This document shows, piece by piece, positions 48,416 to 60,000 of a stretch of 64,000 nucleotides of DNA. The translations under genes were made by a program, and so were the position numbers. Position 1 is the stretch's first letter; every line of letters begins with the position of its first letter. A model generated the notes under the pieces. It did not search any database, was not told the origin of the DNA, and was given only the letters and a program-made list of their open reading frames with translations. The stretch spans positions 2,770,019-2,834,018 of the forward strand of contig CP137686.1 of NCBI GenBank assembly GCA_037976565.1, read 5' to 3'. This stretch comes from Mesocentrotus franciscanus. Lineage: Eukaryota > Echinodermata > Echinoidea > Camarodonta > Strongylocentrotidae.

Positions 48416-49049
48416 GTGTTTTATTCAAGACACGACAAAAAATAATAACCAATTAGGATCATGGTAAATAACCCTGAAAATCTTATTTTTTCCGGACTGT
48501 ATGGAACAAAAACAGTTTTATTTATTTAACGTTATGCAGATAGAAGACACCGTAACCTTTAGCGCAGGTGCGATATAAAAAAAAACTTCCTTACAAAAAC
48601 AACTGATTATGATGACCTTGTGTCCAAAAGTAGGACAAAATGTTCTAAGGGATATACAGGAGTAATAATGACGTTCTCATGACAATGTTTCTTGTTGTTA
48701 TCATTTGTGGCGAATATTTCTCTCGTTTTTCATCACTTGCATTATTTGATGTCAGATGAAGTGCTTTCACAATTTTGGGGGGCCGTAGGAATTATAATGA
48801 TGCTATTTAAACAAATTGGCTTCGGTATTTTCTCTTGGGAAATTGACACCTTTTTCTCTTGTTATGTTTATCTTACATTCTAAAATGTAAAATATTCCAA
48901 ATTTATGACTTCCAAATAATTTCACATAATCACCGATTTCAACTAATGGATGGATAGGCAGACGGAAAAGGTGATAATCGAAAACATTGAATCTACAAAT
49001 GATCTGAAAAGCAATGCATAATAATAGATTTTTTGAGATGCCCCCATCC

Positions 49050-49070
49050 CCTCCTCTCTCTATTTTCCTC

Positions 49071-49111
<41 letters not shown>

Positions 49112-49300
49112 ATCTCTCTCTCTCTCTCTTTCTCTCTCCCTCCCTCTGACTGTCAAATCTCTTTCTGTATGTTACGTATCTCTCTTTGCCTCATGCTTTT
49201 CTTCCGCTCATTCAACCCCTCCTCTTTCTCTTTCTCTTTCTCTCTCTCTCTCTCTCTCTCCCACCCTCCCCTCCCTCCCTCCCTCCCTTTCTCCCCTCCC
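49050..49300 (+). repeat. (CT)n microsatellite
   Basis: tctctc and tccc runs. Confidence 0.9.
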
Positions 49301-49479
49301 TCGTTACCCCATCCACGAGTCCCCTTTCTCTAAGAAAAACATTCACCCGATTATACAGCATTGTATACTGATTGTGCTCAAGTCGTGTCCGATGCATGTA
49401 CATGTAGATGTATCACTCGCAGGCCCTCACGATATCAAGCGGTTCTTCATTGATCCGCCACGGGCCTAGATCAGGTTGG

Positions 49480-50430
49480 GATGGCGAGCATGATGTCGCT
49501 AATAATCGGCATCTGGTCGGGGATTTGTTTCAGACCGAAGCTCAAGTGTTTTCCCTGAGAATCAAGAAATAGCTATGCCCCCCCCTATCCACGGGACTTA
49601 GCTTTGCATAAGCTCTTTTGAGAAAAAATATCGTGACTGACTGTAATGTACCTCATAATTCTTAATTTGTAATAGGACACAACGAAAACAAAATTAAAAG
49701 ATAAATAAATTTATATATAAATAAATAGAAAGATATTAATAGATAACCAAATAAATGAACAGATTAGTATTAATGATTAGATAACACGGTAAGTAATTAG
49801 CGAATAAAACACACAACATTATCAATGGTAAAAGGGACGGGATATTGAATTATTTAGGCAAGTAAATGCAAATGCTAATTAATATAAATACCTTTATTCT
49901 TGCGACAAGCATAGAAATTAATTCTAAGAAAATTGGAAACGTTAATCATTTCATCATCTATACGATCATGTATATGCCCAACACTGAAGGTAACATAGCT
50001 TTAATAAAAATCCCTAAACTCTCGGTTCTTTTTTTAGAAGTGTCAGCACGAATTGGCCATCGAATTCATTGACTGTGAAATCTAACAGACAATATAATGA
50101 AAAATAACCTTTCCTTTTAAAGAGCAAATTTGGAACAGCTTTACGTAGACGGCTTGTTTTTTACATCAAAATGAAACGGTTAATTAGTTCTATGAACGTC
50201 GACCTAACGTCAATGCCGCGAAAATAACCGTGATATTGGATGAAACCAAATCCCTACATGAGAGAAAGCAGGAAATGATTATGTACGTGATATTATTGCA
50301 ATATTTGGTGATTTCCCCTTTATTAGCCTGCTTTGAGAATAGAATCAAAATAAAATCAAAATAAATGAAATCAAATCAAATCAAATAAAACCTTCTTTTT
50401 TCTTCTTCCATTTGTAAACAGATCGTTACT
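49480..50430. other. No gene recognised
   Basis: AT-rich. An (atcaa)n run at 50345-50392 may be a retroelement tail. Confidence 0.4.
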
Positions 50431-50434
50431 CCTG

Positions 50435-50819
50435 TTAAAGGCATCGTTTAACAATGTTAAATCTGAGATGCATGGCCCTACGTGTTATCAGTGTCTGTGA
50501 TATGGTGTAATAATGAAGCCCTGAAAAAATTGCGTTTCAAAATGATCATGAAGTGCCTCAAAAAAGTAAAAATCTTTGAGTGACCGGTTTTACCATACTC
50601 ATTTTCCCCAATAGATTGTAGTGTTATGAAAACCGTTAGGAAAACGCAAAATTTGATTTCGATTTCCAATCATAAATATCTTGATAATCAGACAGGCGAT
50701 CGGCTTGTAAAAGTCATGGGGTTCTTTACTGACCTAAATGTTCATACTTATCATTGCAGCATGAGCTAAATCCGGGATTTTGTTTCAGAATCTGAGACAA
50801 AGTTACCCAATCCCTTTAA
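50435..50819 (-). mobile_element. MITE family 2, full length (385 bp)
   Basis: Ends are ttaaaggcatcgtttaaca and, inverted, ttaaagggattgggtaact, each followed by an atctgag motif. The interior has no open frame. A shortened copy is at 29159 and a half copy at 28645. Confidence 0.75.
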
Positions 50820-50824
50820 GCCTC

Positions 50825-52360
50825 AACAGCCTTATTATTTAGTTTCACATTTGAGTTTATCCTTTTTTAATGTTATGTATATGTTTCACCATATGGAAGT
50901 GATTAAAAGACGTCTTAATTCACGATATAAATCTAGGTCTAACGTAAATAGAAATCACCGTCTGCTATGGGGAATCCTTTAATAAAACTGACATTTGTCA
51001 ACCTCACCCTGTACAGATGTGGTCTGTGGAGCCAGACGTAGTCTCAGCAGAACAACCGTCGATAATCAGAGACTGAAGCTAACGTTAGATCTAGACTAGA
51101 CTAGATATTATGTCTACGTCTAGTCTATGAGTCTAGGTCTATGATAATTTTGCTAAAACCTAGATAAATGTAGACTATATCCGGTTTATATGATTACAGC
51201 AACTAACGTCTTTTTATTATTTAGTGTTAATTGATATCATACTCTTATATAGACGTAAGAGGTGGGGGCGGCTACAAGCCTAAATCCGACTGACGATTTT
51301 GAAGCTCCAATCTTCGGACAATCACCAATTCAAATTTGGGCAGAGAGATGCCCGAATACTCTCATATCCCGGCATGAAGTGACAGAATCGAGTTATTTTT
51401 ATTGGGTGAATGTTTGAAAGTTAGACAAAATGAGGCCTTAGACACAAGCCACCCCCACCCACCCTCAATCTCTGGGCCATTAGTTTGATCCAACTACAGC
51501 AGCATGAGCAGGATGTCAATAATAGCACGTGACATTTTATATGCGTTCGTAGACCGATACTTGATTATAATCATTTCTTTTAATCAGACATTTGAGCCAT
51601 CCTGGTACTTCAAATAGCTAGATAAGAAGTTATCTTATGGAAACTATTCAAATTGCCACGCCCTTATCACTTTCACACTGACGTTTCAGACAACTTTAGT
51701 GTGCCTCGCTGTATTCGACAACAGTTGGTGCTCTTCATGAATATTTTTTCAGCAAGGCATTAATGAGAAAATTTAATGATATATCAAATTTCCTTCTTCG
51801 TCATGTTCGTTAAAAAGAATAATGTTTTAGGAGTGATAAATTTTTCTTGTGAAATTAACATTCGCTTTCAAAAGAGTAAGGAGAGCAAGAATAAATATAC
51901 TGAAAAAAAAAATATTATTGTCATGGCGCTTTTAGATTAAATAAAAATAAGTATTTCATCCGATATAAATAGCAACACTACCATGCTATATAAACGCCTT
52001 AATACCAAGTCCCCATATGCACCTGGCTAACGTAAAACAATGCAGATGAAAGATTTTGTTTAAATTGGGGAAAAAAATGCCTTAGCAGGTCTCAAACCTG
52101 CGACCGCCACATTTCTAGCCAAGTGTTCAAACCATTTAAATACAATAGCTCTTGCCATTAATGTTGATTATTAGCTTCGCGTTACTATTTTATTGACTGA
52201 ATGATGAATGAATATGTTTCTCAGTACCTTGTCCCCATATTTCTTCCATGGCGATGGCATGTTTAAGGTCACCGAGAGTCCTTTAATTAAACGAAGAGGA
52301 GAGAATTCGCCCTAAATAGTCCTCGACTCAAAAGCTAGATGGTTCATCAAACTTCAATTT
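50825..52360. other. No gene recognised
   Basis: Contains a cluster of agtcta/tagact words (51085-51180) and a possible tRNA-like relic on the minus strand near 52085-52140 (cgcaggtttgagacctgc). Otherwise unremarkable. Confidence 0.4.
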
Positions 52361-52364
52361 CTTC

Positions 52365-52389
52365 TCTCCACTCTCTCTGTCTCTGGCTG

Positions 52390-52427
<38 letters not shown>

Positions 52428-52522
52428 TCTCTCTCTCTCTTTCTATCTCTCTCTCTCTCTCTCTCTCTCTTTCCCTCTAATACTCTGCCCCATCTCTCTT
52501 CCCCCTCTCTCTCTCTCTCTAT

Positions 52523-52561
<39 letters not shown>

Positions 52562-52610
52562 ATTCTCCTTTTCTCTACATATATATATATATATTTATAT
52601 ATATCTATCA
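52365..52610 (+). repeat. (CT)n/(TA)n microsatellite
   Basis: ct runs followed by a short ta run at 52578-52605. Confidence 0.9.
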
Positions 52611-52944
52611 CTGTTTTTCCTTTTATCTATTAATACCCATCTATTTGTTTTCATGTTAACCTGTCACCGCGGCGGCTATTACATCTAACCGACGTTGAAA
52701 TCCTAAACCTATACCGTTATCGATTGGAACATTATTTTCGGAAGCTGGCAGGTCGATGAAGAGATCGTTTGAACAAATCGAATTGAAAAGAATCGAAATA
52801 CAGTACCGCAAAAGCTACAAAGACGCATATCAAATTAATGGGTTCGATAGACTCTGCACGCGTCCGAAACCACGGTTCCCCATGAATGATGTAAAATATA
52901 TCAATCGGAAGCGTGTTTTGCCTCAAATTATCGTCTCTTTAAAA

Positions 52945-53645
52945 GGATTCATGACAGAAAGCAATACTGTATGTCTTTCTAAAATGGATTTGCTATTGAC
53001 CCAAAAACTTTTCATCGACCATAATTTTTTTTTTTAGAGTAGGTACCTTTATTTTCAAAGCATGTCTGATGGATTTTATTGCAGAACGTAACACTGTGTG
53101 TCTTTCCAAAATGGGTCTGATATTGACCCCAAAACTTTATGATCGACCACTATTTTTAGTTTTAAAAAAAGAGATAAAAGAACTGACAACAGGCTCGGCT
53201 CTTTGACGGTTGGTACGTTTAGTTATTTGGACGTTTGTCTAGTAAATTTCATTACAGGAAGTAAAACTGTCTGCCTCTTTCAAAATGCATTGGATGTTGA
53301 CCCTAAAATCTTCCCTTATAGTCTTTGTTTATATAAACAAGCATAAGAAAGAATAAACCCTCTTTTTTTAGAGAATTACGAGTGACGGAGACTTAACGCA
53401 GAAAGTAAAACTTTGTACTTCAGTTTTCAAGTGTTCATTGGATATTGATATTTGATAGATCAGAAAGACTGTCACAAAAGAGGTAGATTCTGTGTAGTGA
53501 TCCGAGACGAAGAATAACAAAAAAGAAAAAGATAATTTTATGAAGGAATCAATTTCTTTTTCGAAATAGAGCATATGTCAAGAGATTCATTCCAGAAAGT
53601 AACATTTTTTAGCCTTTCAATATTGAATTACCCTTCAAAAACTTT
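52945..53645 (+). repeat. Diverged tandem array, about 5 units
   Basis: Motif cagaaagtaa.actgt.tgtct, then ttcaaaatgg.ttg.tattgaccc and aaaactttt.atcgacc. Units start near 52948, 53072, 53246, 53390 and 53585; the spacing is irregular (124-195 bp). Confidence 0.65.
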
Positions 53646-54279
53646 TGATCGACCTAAGTTTGCTTAACATTATGTGAGATATTTTCTGCAGATATTATCA
53701 CCAAACCAGCTTTAAAATCAGATGAGGGGCTTACTTTCTGATTATCAATCATCATATTTTCTTTTTCCTGTCGGGGACAAATAAAAAACGTGCGGCTAAT
53801 TACAAAGGGCATAAACAATTAATTTTATTCAACTCTCTCTCTCTCTCTCTCTCTCTCTTGTTGTTTTGCATCCTGAGTTTTGCATATTGTTTTCAGTATC
53901 CTCATGGGCTTGAACGATATTTGAATTTTTCCGTAATTATCATATTGTAAGGGTTAGGAAATTACCCTGTCTTGAACCTGTGGAGAGCGGAGTGCTGAGA
54001 CAAGCCGGCACTTTTTGCTTGTCCCTCTCACAGTTGAGTGTTCCGAAATTAGAACTCTGTAATCACGCATTAATTTGTTATAGAATATGATACTTTACTC
54101 AATTAACCATTAAAGCAGTTTATCCGCATGATCCTAAAGAGCAATTTCATGTATTTTATGTACACATCTATTATTCAAACGTGTAGTATTTTGATGTTAG
54201 AACCTTGTTTATATGATGCGTTATAGAAGAATGTAACGTTTGATCCATGTAATGTACGCATACGCTGTATCATGTACGG

Positions 54280-54286
54280 TATAAAT
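54280..54286 (+). promoter_or_regulatory. TATA box of the solo LTR
   Basis: tataaat within the LTR, about 325 nt before its AATAAA. It is the likely retrotransposon promoter; current activity is unknown. Confidence 0.5.
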
Positions 54287-54610
54287 GCTTTGCGCACAGA
54301 AAACGGTGTACGGAGAGAGGGGCATAGACCGTCCCAGGCTGGTCCTAGTCTTATAAGTTATAGGCGGAGCCTAGCGCTGAGCATTGGATAGAAAACGATG
54401 GGGACCACATAGCGTGGTTAATTATGTCGTGCATATTGTTCATAATAATTATTGTCGTGAGTTGATATTTGTATAAGCAGATGTTTTATGAATAGTTCAG
54501 GAATGAGAAGTGTTTATTATGTCTTTTATGATAACATGGAAGAAGGAGATTTAGCTTTATGTTATTGTTAGTGGCGTTATCATGACTTGTACGCGGATGA
54601 TTGATCATTT

Positions 54611-54616
54611 AATAAA
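54611..54616 (+). promoter_or_regulatory. Polyadenylation signal of the solo LTR
   Basis: aataaa 70 nt before the LTR end, followed by a T/G-rich stretch (ctgtctgtctgtc), as expected for an R/U5 boundary. Confidence 0.5.
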
Positions 54617-54767
54617 GAAGCTTTGCCTGTCCCTCTCACGGGATCTGTCTGTCTGTCATTGATCTCGAGATCTCGCCCACCTCACAATATGTTTATTTAA
54701 ATTTTCTTCACATTGATGTCTATCCATGTTGATTGAACTCTTGAAAATAGAAGTTTCTCGTTTATGA

Positions 54768-56100
54768 TCTGCATGCGGATGTTTATAACTTCGAAAACAA
54801 GAATAGACTATCGAAAATAGTATCGCTAGTGATATTCGTTTGTCTCGCAATGTATGGTCAATAAGGGATCTAAAAAATCACGACGTTTCGTGCGCCGCTG
54901 CAACACTTTGTCAGGTGATAACATCTAATGTAAGCAAGCGTCTTTTATACTCTACATACTACGTACATCCGCAATGAGTAATATATTTAGCATTAAGAAT
55001 AGACTAAATTAAATCATGAAGCTTTGAGTAGTCATCAATAAATGTGTATTCTTTTTATTTCAGCATTTGATGCGCACAAAAATGAAATGCAGCGGGACAA
55101 ATAAAAAATGAAGCATACAACAGAGCACACACAAATATTTCACGTATTTTCTCTCTCACAAAAAAAGGAAATTATTTTTAGGTCTCTTCATCGACTTTTA
55201 GGCGACCCTACTTCTTGTTATACCTTAGCGTACAATATTTGAAACAAAAGTGCCCAAGTTCAGTGTGACTTAATTGTTTAACCTCTGACATATTTTGTAC
55301 ATTTTAATTTCCATAGAAAGTTACTCATTTAAAGATAAAGACCAGTTCTTGTCATGCGATTGCATTGTGAAAGAAAGGTTGTGGAATCGATCAGAAAAGG
55401 TTGATCATCTAGCATAAGTATTGGTGTGTACTGCAAGGTTCTGGAATCATCAAAATGATAAGAAATTTGGCCCAGTCTTGGTAAAGTTACAAGCACTGTA
55501 CACAAAAAGATGTATATGGTACTACGCGACCACGTGCGCGATATCTATTTGGTCCCAATAGATATAATAATTTACCAAATATATCAATTAGTAGGCGGTT
55601 TCCCGGCAAAATTTGTATCATCAAGTATTAGTCAAAATATATTCTTTCACATGATTGGTAATGAGAGCTTCCATTCCATTTTTTGAGAGAGGGGCGTTTC
55701 CAAAACTGGTCTTTACCTTTAATATGCATGCACAAGTTTATTATTTTGAAAACGAGAATACATTATCATATCATGAAGCTTTCCTTAGTTATCAATGAAT
55801 TTTGTTCTCTTTTATTATAACATTTGATGCAAACAAGAAAAGAAAATGCAGCTAGAAAAATTTAAAAATGAAGCATATGATAGAGCACACACAAATATTA
55901 TTTTTACGAATGACTGCAGCAGAACTCGTGTCACATAAAAAGGAAAAGTTCTTCTTAAGTCTCTTCACCAACTTCCAGGCGACTCTGCTTCTTCTAGTAA
56001 TACTTAAGCGTAAACTATTTTGTATACAGTTGCCCAACCTTAGTGAGACCATGTTCACACTCTGTCAGATTTCGTGCATTTTAATCTCAATATAGGCCCA
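54768..56100 (+). repeat. Diverged direct duplication flanking a MITE
   Basis: 54768-55325 and 55725-56100 share tcatgaagcttt, catttgatgc, aaaaatgaagcata, gagcacacacaaatatt, aggtctcttca-type and aggcgac.ct motifs in the same order. MITE family 1 (55329-55722) lies exactly between them. Confidence 0.7.
55329..55722 (+). mobile_element. MITE family 1, variant ends
   Basis: Left half is nearly identical to the 18683 copy (gattgcattgtgaaagaaa to acaagcactgtacac). The right half differs, and the ends are ttaaagataaagaccagtt against its imperfect inverse, aactggtctttacctttaa. Confidence 0.8.
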
Positions 56101-56595
56101 ATTTTGGTAATAGGCCTACTTTGCACATTTCGTAGTCCTCATTTTAGTTTCGTTTTGTTCAAAATTGGACAGAATTAGCTGCAGCTGGGCATAACACTTA
56201 ACATACTTGGTTAGACATATGATTATACGGTCATGTCGGACATTTTTTTTACCTGACCGCTTTTATTTTACTGCGAATTTATTGGATTTTCACTCCGACC
56301 TGTATCTCTGAAAACGTATCAAAGTCCCCGATTCCTAACTAACTACAACATTGTGTTGTACTTTTAGAAAACAATTTGAACGTACAAAAAAACACTTGCT
56401 ACATGATTCAAATATAAAAGCATTGTATCTTGTTGGTGTTGTTATTGATTGAGGAGGCACAGGCGTTGGTCGCAATTCTCCCGAGGAAACTTGATTAATA
56501 CCAAGTTTGTGAACTGACTGCGACCCCCCACCCGCCACCTGTACCCCAACGGTTTGACACCCCCTTGACAAAAGACCACAATCATATCCTCCAAC

Positions 56596-56746
56596 GGGGC
56601 ATTGTGGCGTGCGCATGTAATCCAGCCAACAATGGAAGTTACAAACTGTCTTTCGGATGGTGACGTTAAAGGTCGGTCCCCAGACGTTAATAATCATATC
56701 TGATTGATACACGTCTGTAAAAACCCGAAGACACACACACACACAT
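56596..56746 (+). mobile_element. SINE, 7SL-like family, in the 3' UTR of the Death-domain gene
   Basis: Has the head gtggcgtgcgcatgtaatcc, lacks about 36 bases around the B box, keeps the 3' body, and ends in (CA)n only about three bases from the gene's stop codon. It is antisense to the gene. Confidence 0.8.
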
Positions 56747-56749
56747 ATT

Positions 56750-57044
56750 TCAGTTCAGGAATTTCTCCGCGATCCTCTTCAAATCACTCGCGCCCAAAAT
56801 GTCTTTCAATTTCTCTCGATTGTCCACCCCAATCCTGTTCTTCCAGGCCTCCATGGCCCTGTAGGTGGCTTCCTCGGAGTCGTTAGCACAGCTCACCAAG
56901 ATGGAGTCCAGCTTGGCCTTCTCCAGACCGAGTTTGAGGCCAAGAGGGATGTAGTAGTTGTGGGGCACCTCGCCGGCGATCTCATGCAGGACCTGGGATG
57001 GCACGTCGCTCTGCCGGTCGACGTCCGATGATGGAGTTGGTTTA
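56750..57044 (-). other. Death-domain gene, terminal exon
   Basis: Starts after ttccag| with KPTPSSDVDRQSDVPSQ and then codes the complete Death domain; it stops at 56752-56750. The 3' UTR begins in a SINE. AATAAA-type signals on the minus strand occur at 56278-56283 and 56262-56267, suggesting a 3' UTR of about 470 nt. Confidence 0.9.
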
Positions 57045-60000
57045 CTGGAATGAAAAATAGGTAAAACAAGAATAACGAACTCGGTTTAATTCGGTCTTTA
57101 ATTGCAAGGCAGATACATTTTTCAGGAAATTTTCCTATGATTTCCAAATAACAAAGACCTTCGAGATATCAACTCAAGGGTACTTTTAACCCCCATGGTA
57201 TTGCCTATAGAAATCACTTTCGGAATACTAACATGTCATTGACATGTTTGCACAAGCCAAAAGATGATTGATAAGGCTATTGCATTTATCTCCTTGTTAT
57301 TGCAATTAGCCTTTGCAATTTTTGTAATTATTTCACTTTAATATAGAAAAGCATTCAATTGCAATATACAAATTTTGATCACGCATAATAACCACAAAAC
57401 TGATTATAGACAGGTACATGAACTAGTCTTCTGGTTTAAGGTGAGTTTGCACAATAATATCGTAATAATTTGCGTTAAACAAGAGAAATACACGGATTCA
57501 ATAATTTAAATTATAGTGAATTTAAGAGACAATGTTATAGCCATTTTCCACAACCTTTAACTAAAAGACGGCATCTACATTTCAAATTTTGGTACAAGCG
57601 TACGGAAACGTTGTTATTTTGTTGCCAAGCATTGAATAATTAGATCATTGTATATAGCGCAGCTAGTATATATTATATACTCTACTGCACTGTGATGAAA
57701 ACAAAAATCCTAACAGTGCTACTTTACAGACAAACAATTAAAAACAAATGTTCAAAAGCTCCTGAAAACAAGTGTGTCTTCAACAAAACTTTGAAGACAG
57801 CAACAGATGAGGCTTTTCTTATGTCTGAAGCAATGCTACAAATCACATGCAAGAATTAAGACCGCTCTAGATTAACAATTACCATACTCATTACGTACCT
57901 TGGTCTAGAGTAAACATTCTCCGTTGCTTGATTTGGTAACATTGTGCTAGGTGGAGCTTGGACTGTAGATTGAAGAAAAAGAAAAACGTAGCATAAACGC
58001 AATAAAAATCGGTCTTCTAATTTTTTTACGACACGTCCCTTTGTCATGAGGAGAACCATATACCTCTGATTGATATTATGCTTGTTTTTTGTCATTCTTT
58101 TACAAGACTTTTGATGAGAGGGGCTAATTTGACACTAAATTTTTTTTTTTTTTAAACGCATCATTGGTATTTAAAGTGCAAATATAAATTATTGTAGATA
58201 ACGAATCACTTTGAATAATGAGATTGGTATTCATTCAACCAAACTGACATTTAGGTCATTTTTGAATCATTAAAACAGAGTATATTTAAAGAGAAGGTTG
58301 AGTTCTGGGAAGAGGTGAAAAATAATTTATGAACGTTATCATTGTTATTATGCAAATGTGGAAGAACATCAGATTAAAAATGTTCCCTGAAAAGCATGGC
58401 TCTTCAAATGCCTTAATATTCTAAATATGGCATGTAACAGCATAGAAATCGGGACGGATTTTTATGCCACATGTTTGTGTAGTCCCATATACATCTTTTT
58501 GTGTACAGTGCTTGTAACTTTACAAAGACTGGGCCAAATTTCTTATCATTTTGATGATTCCAGAACCTTGCAGTACACACCAATACTTAATTGCTAGATT
58601 GTCAACCTTTTCTGATCGATTCCACACTGTTTCTTTCACATTGCAATCGCATGACCAGAACTCAACCTTCTCTTTAAACAGAGTATACATTTTAAAATAT
58701 ATCTATTATCCCTTTAATTTTAATAGTTGAATACCTATTTTAAAACCAAATATAATTTTGTAAATTACCATAAGAGGGAGAAGGGGGAGGGGGAGGTGGT
58801 GGGGAGGGAGGGGTTAATGAATCCATGCGCAATACTCATTATTATGTTATTATATCTGTGTAATTATTTTATTCATTTGGACGCCTGAATCAACAAGCTA
58901 AAACAAGCTTTCTACAGGTGCTCCCTTTTCCTGCTACTCATTTTTCACAGTTTGTTTAAATTAACTTTAATAATGCTCATGATTTGATTTGAACTGTCTG
59001 AACTATATCACATGTATATATTTGTTATTTTTTAATGAAAATAAAGTCTTTTAAATTTGAACATGAATTACATAATATGTTAATTTCAATGATTATCAGC
59101 ATAATGATTCTCTTTTTTAGCATACAATAATCATATTACAGTAAATACTAATATAAATTAGCATGAGCAAACAGAACGTTATGATAATTTGGAATTACGT
59201 ACCACCGGAGGGGATGTCCACATGGCATATCATGTCAATTTTCTTGTTTCCAAAACTGAGCGCTATGGTGATATCTTGCGCTCGTCCATCGGTGCAATCG
59301 ACCTGAAAGTCCACTGAATTGGACTTAAACTCGATCAGTTCACTTGCCGACAGCGATTTCACCTTTTCAAAAAGAAAAGATGGATTGAAGAGAGAGATAT
59401 AGGAAAAGGGAAGGGCAGGGACAGAGAGAGGGGGAGGGAGTGAGATAAGGAGAGGGAGGGGAGAGGAGAACAGAGAGGGGAGAGGGGAGAGGGGAGAGAG
59501 AGAGAGAGAGGGGAGGAGAGGGGAGGAAGGGAGGGGGTGGGGAGAGAGTGGGATGGGGAGAGGGGATAGAAGAGAGTGGGGACGGGGAGAGGGGGTTGAA
59601 AGAGGGAGAAAGAACGGGATGGAAAGCGAGATGAAGTGAGAGAGAGAGAGAGAGAGAGGGGGGACACATAAAATCATCATGAAAGCCAGGTAATCACCCT
59701 CTATTTGGCAATTTCCGCCGCCGTGCCTTTCATACACACGATATAAGTACAGCCTAGGGAGATACAGTAGCAATAAACGGTCAAATGGAATAATTCAGCC
59801 GTGCAACAAATGCTTTTTCAGAAACATATAGAAAACATTAAAATAGCTTCCATCTGCTGACGACTGCCCAAGAGATCCACATACAGGGGCGGATCCAGGA
59901 TTTCATGGTATGGGGAGGGAGGAGATACCCTTGTCTGAAAATTCTATGACAATCGAGTAAAAACGGGGTATTATATTTTTGCCGGGTGCCTTTTTTGTCC

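Larger units (their letters stand above)
53946..54686 (+). mobile_element. Solo LTR of an LTR retrotransposon
   Basis: A 741-bp unit starting TGTAAGGGTT and ending CACCTCACA (TG...CA ends), flanked by a perfect 4-bp duplication ATAT (53942-53945 and 54687-54690). Inside are a TATA-like tataaat at 54280 and an AATAAA at 54611, in the order U3-R-U5 on the plus strand. I saw no gag/pol frame and no second LTR nearby, so this is probably the product of LTR-LTR recombination. Strand is inferred from the two signals. Confidence 0.75.

Noticed and set aside
53946..53957. Telomere-like ggttag repeat
   Set aside because: Only a single gggttagg at the LTR edge; no tandem copies.
54641..54660. Second LTR or duplicated LTR end
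   Set aside because: The shared word tgtccctctcac (54020 and 54631) is an internal repeat of one LTR, not two LTRs.
55852..56095. Overlapping frames (68 and 75 codons)
   Set aside because: The frame is not kept in the other copy of the same duplication near 55090-55320.
59195..59773. 192-codon minus-strand frame as one protein
   Set aside because: Only the last 53 codons are real (exon 59362-59203); the rest is intronic (CT)n read through the acceptor.
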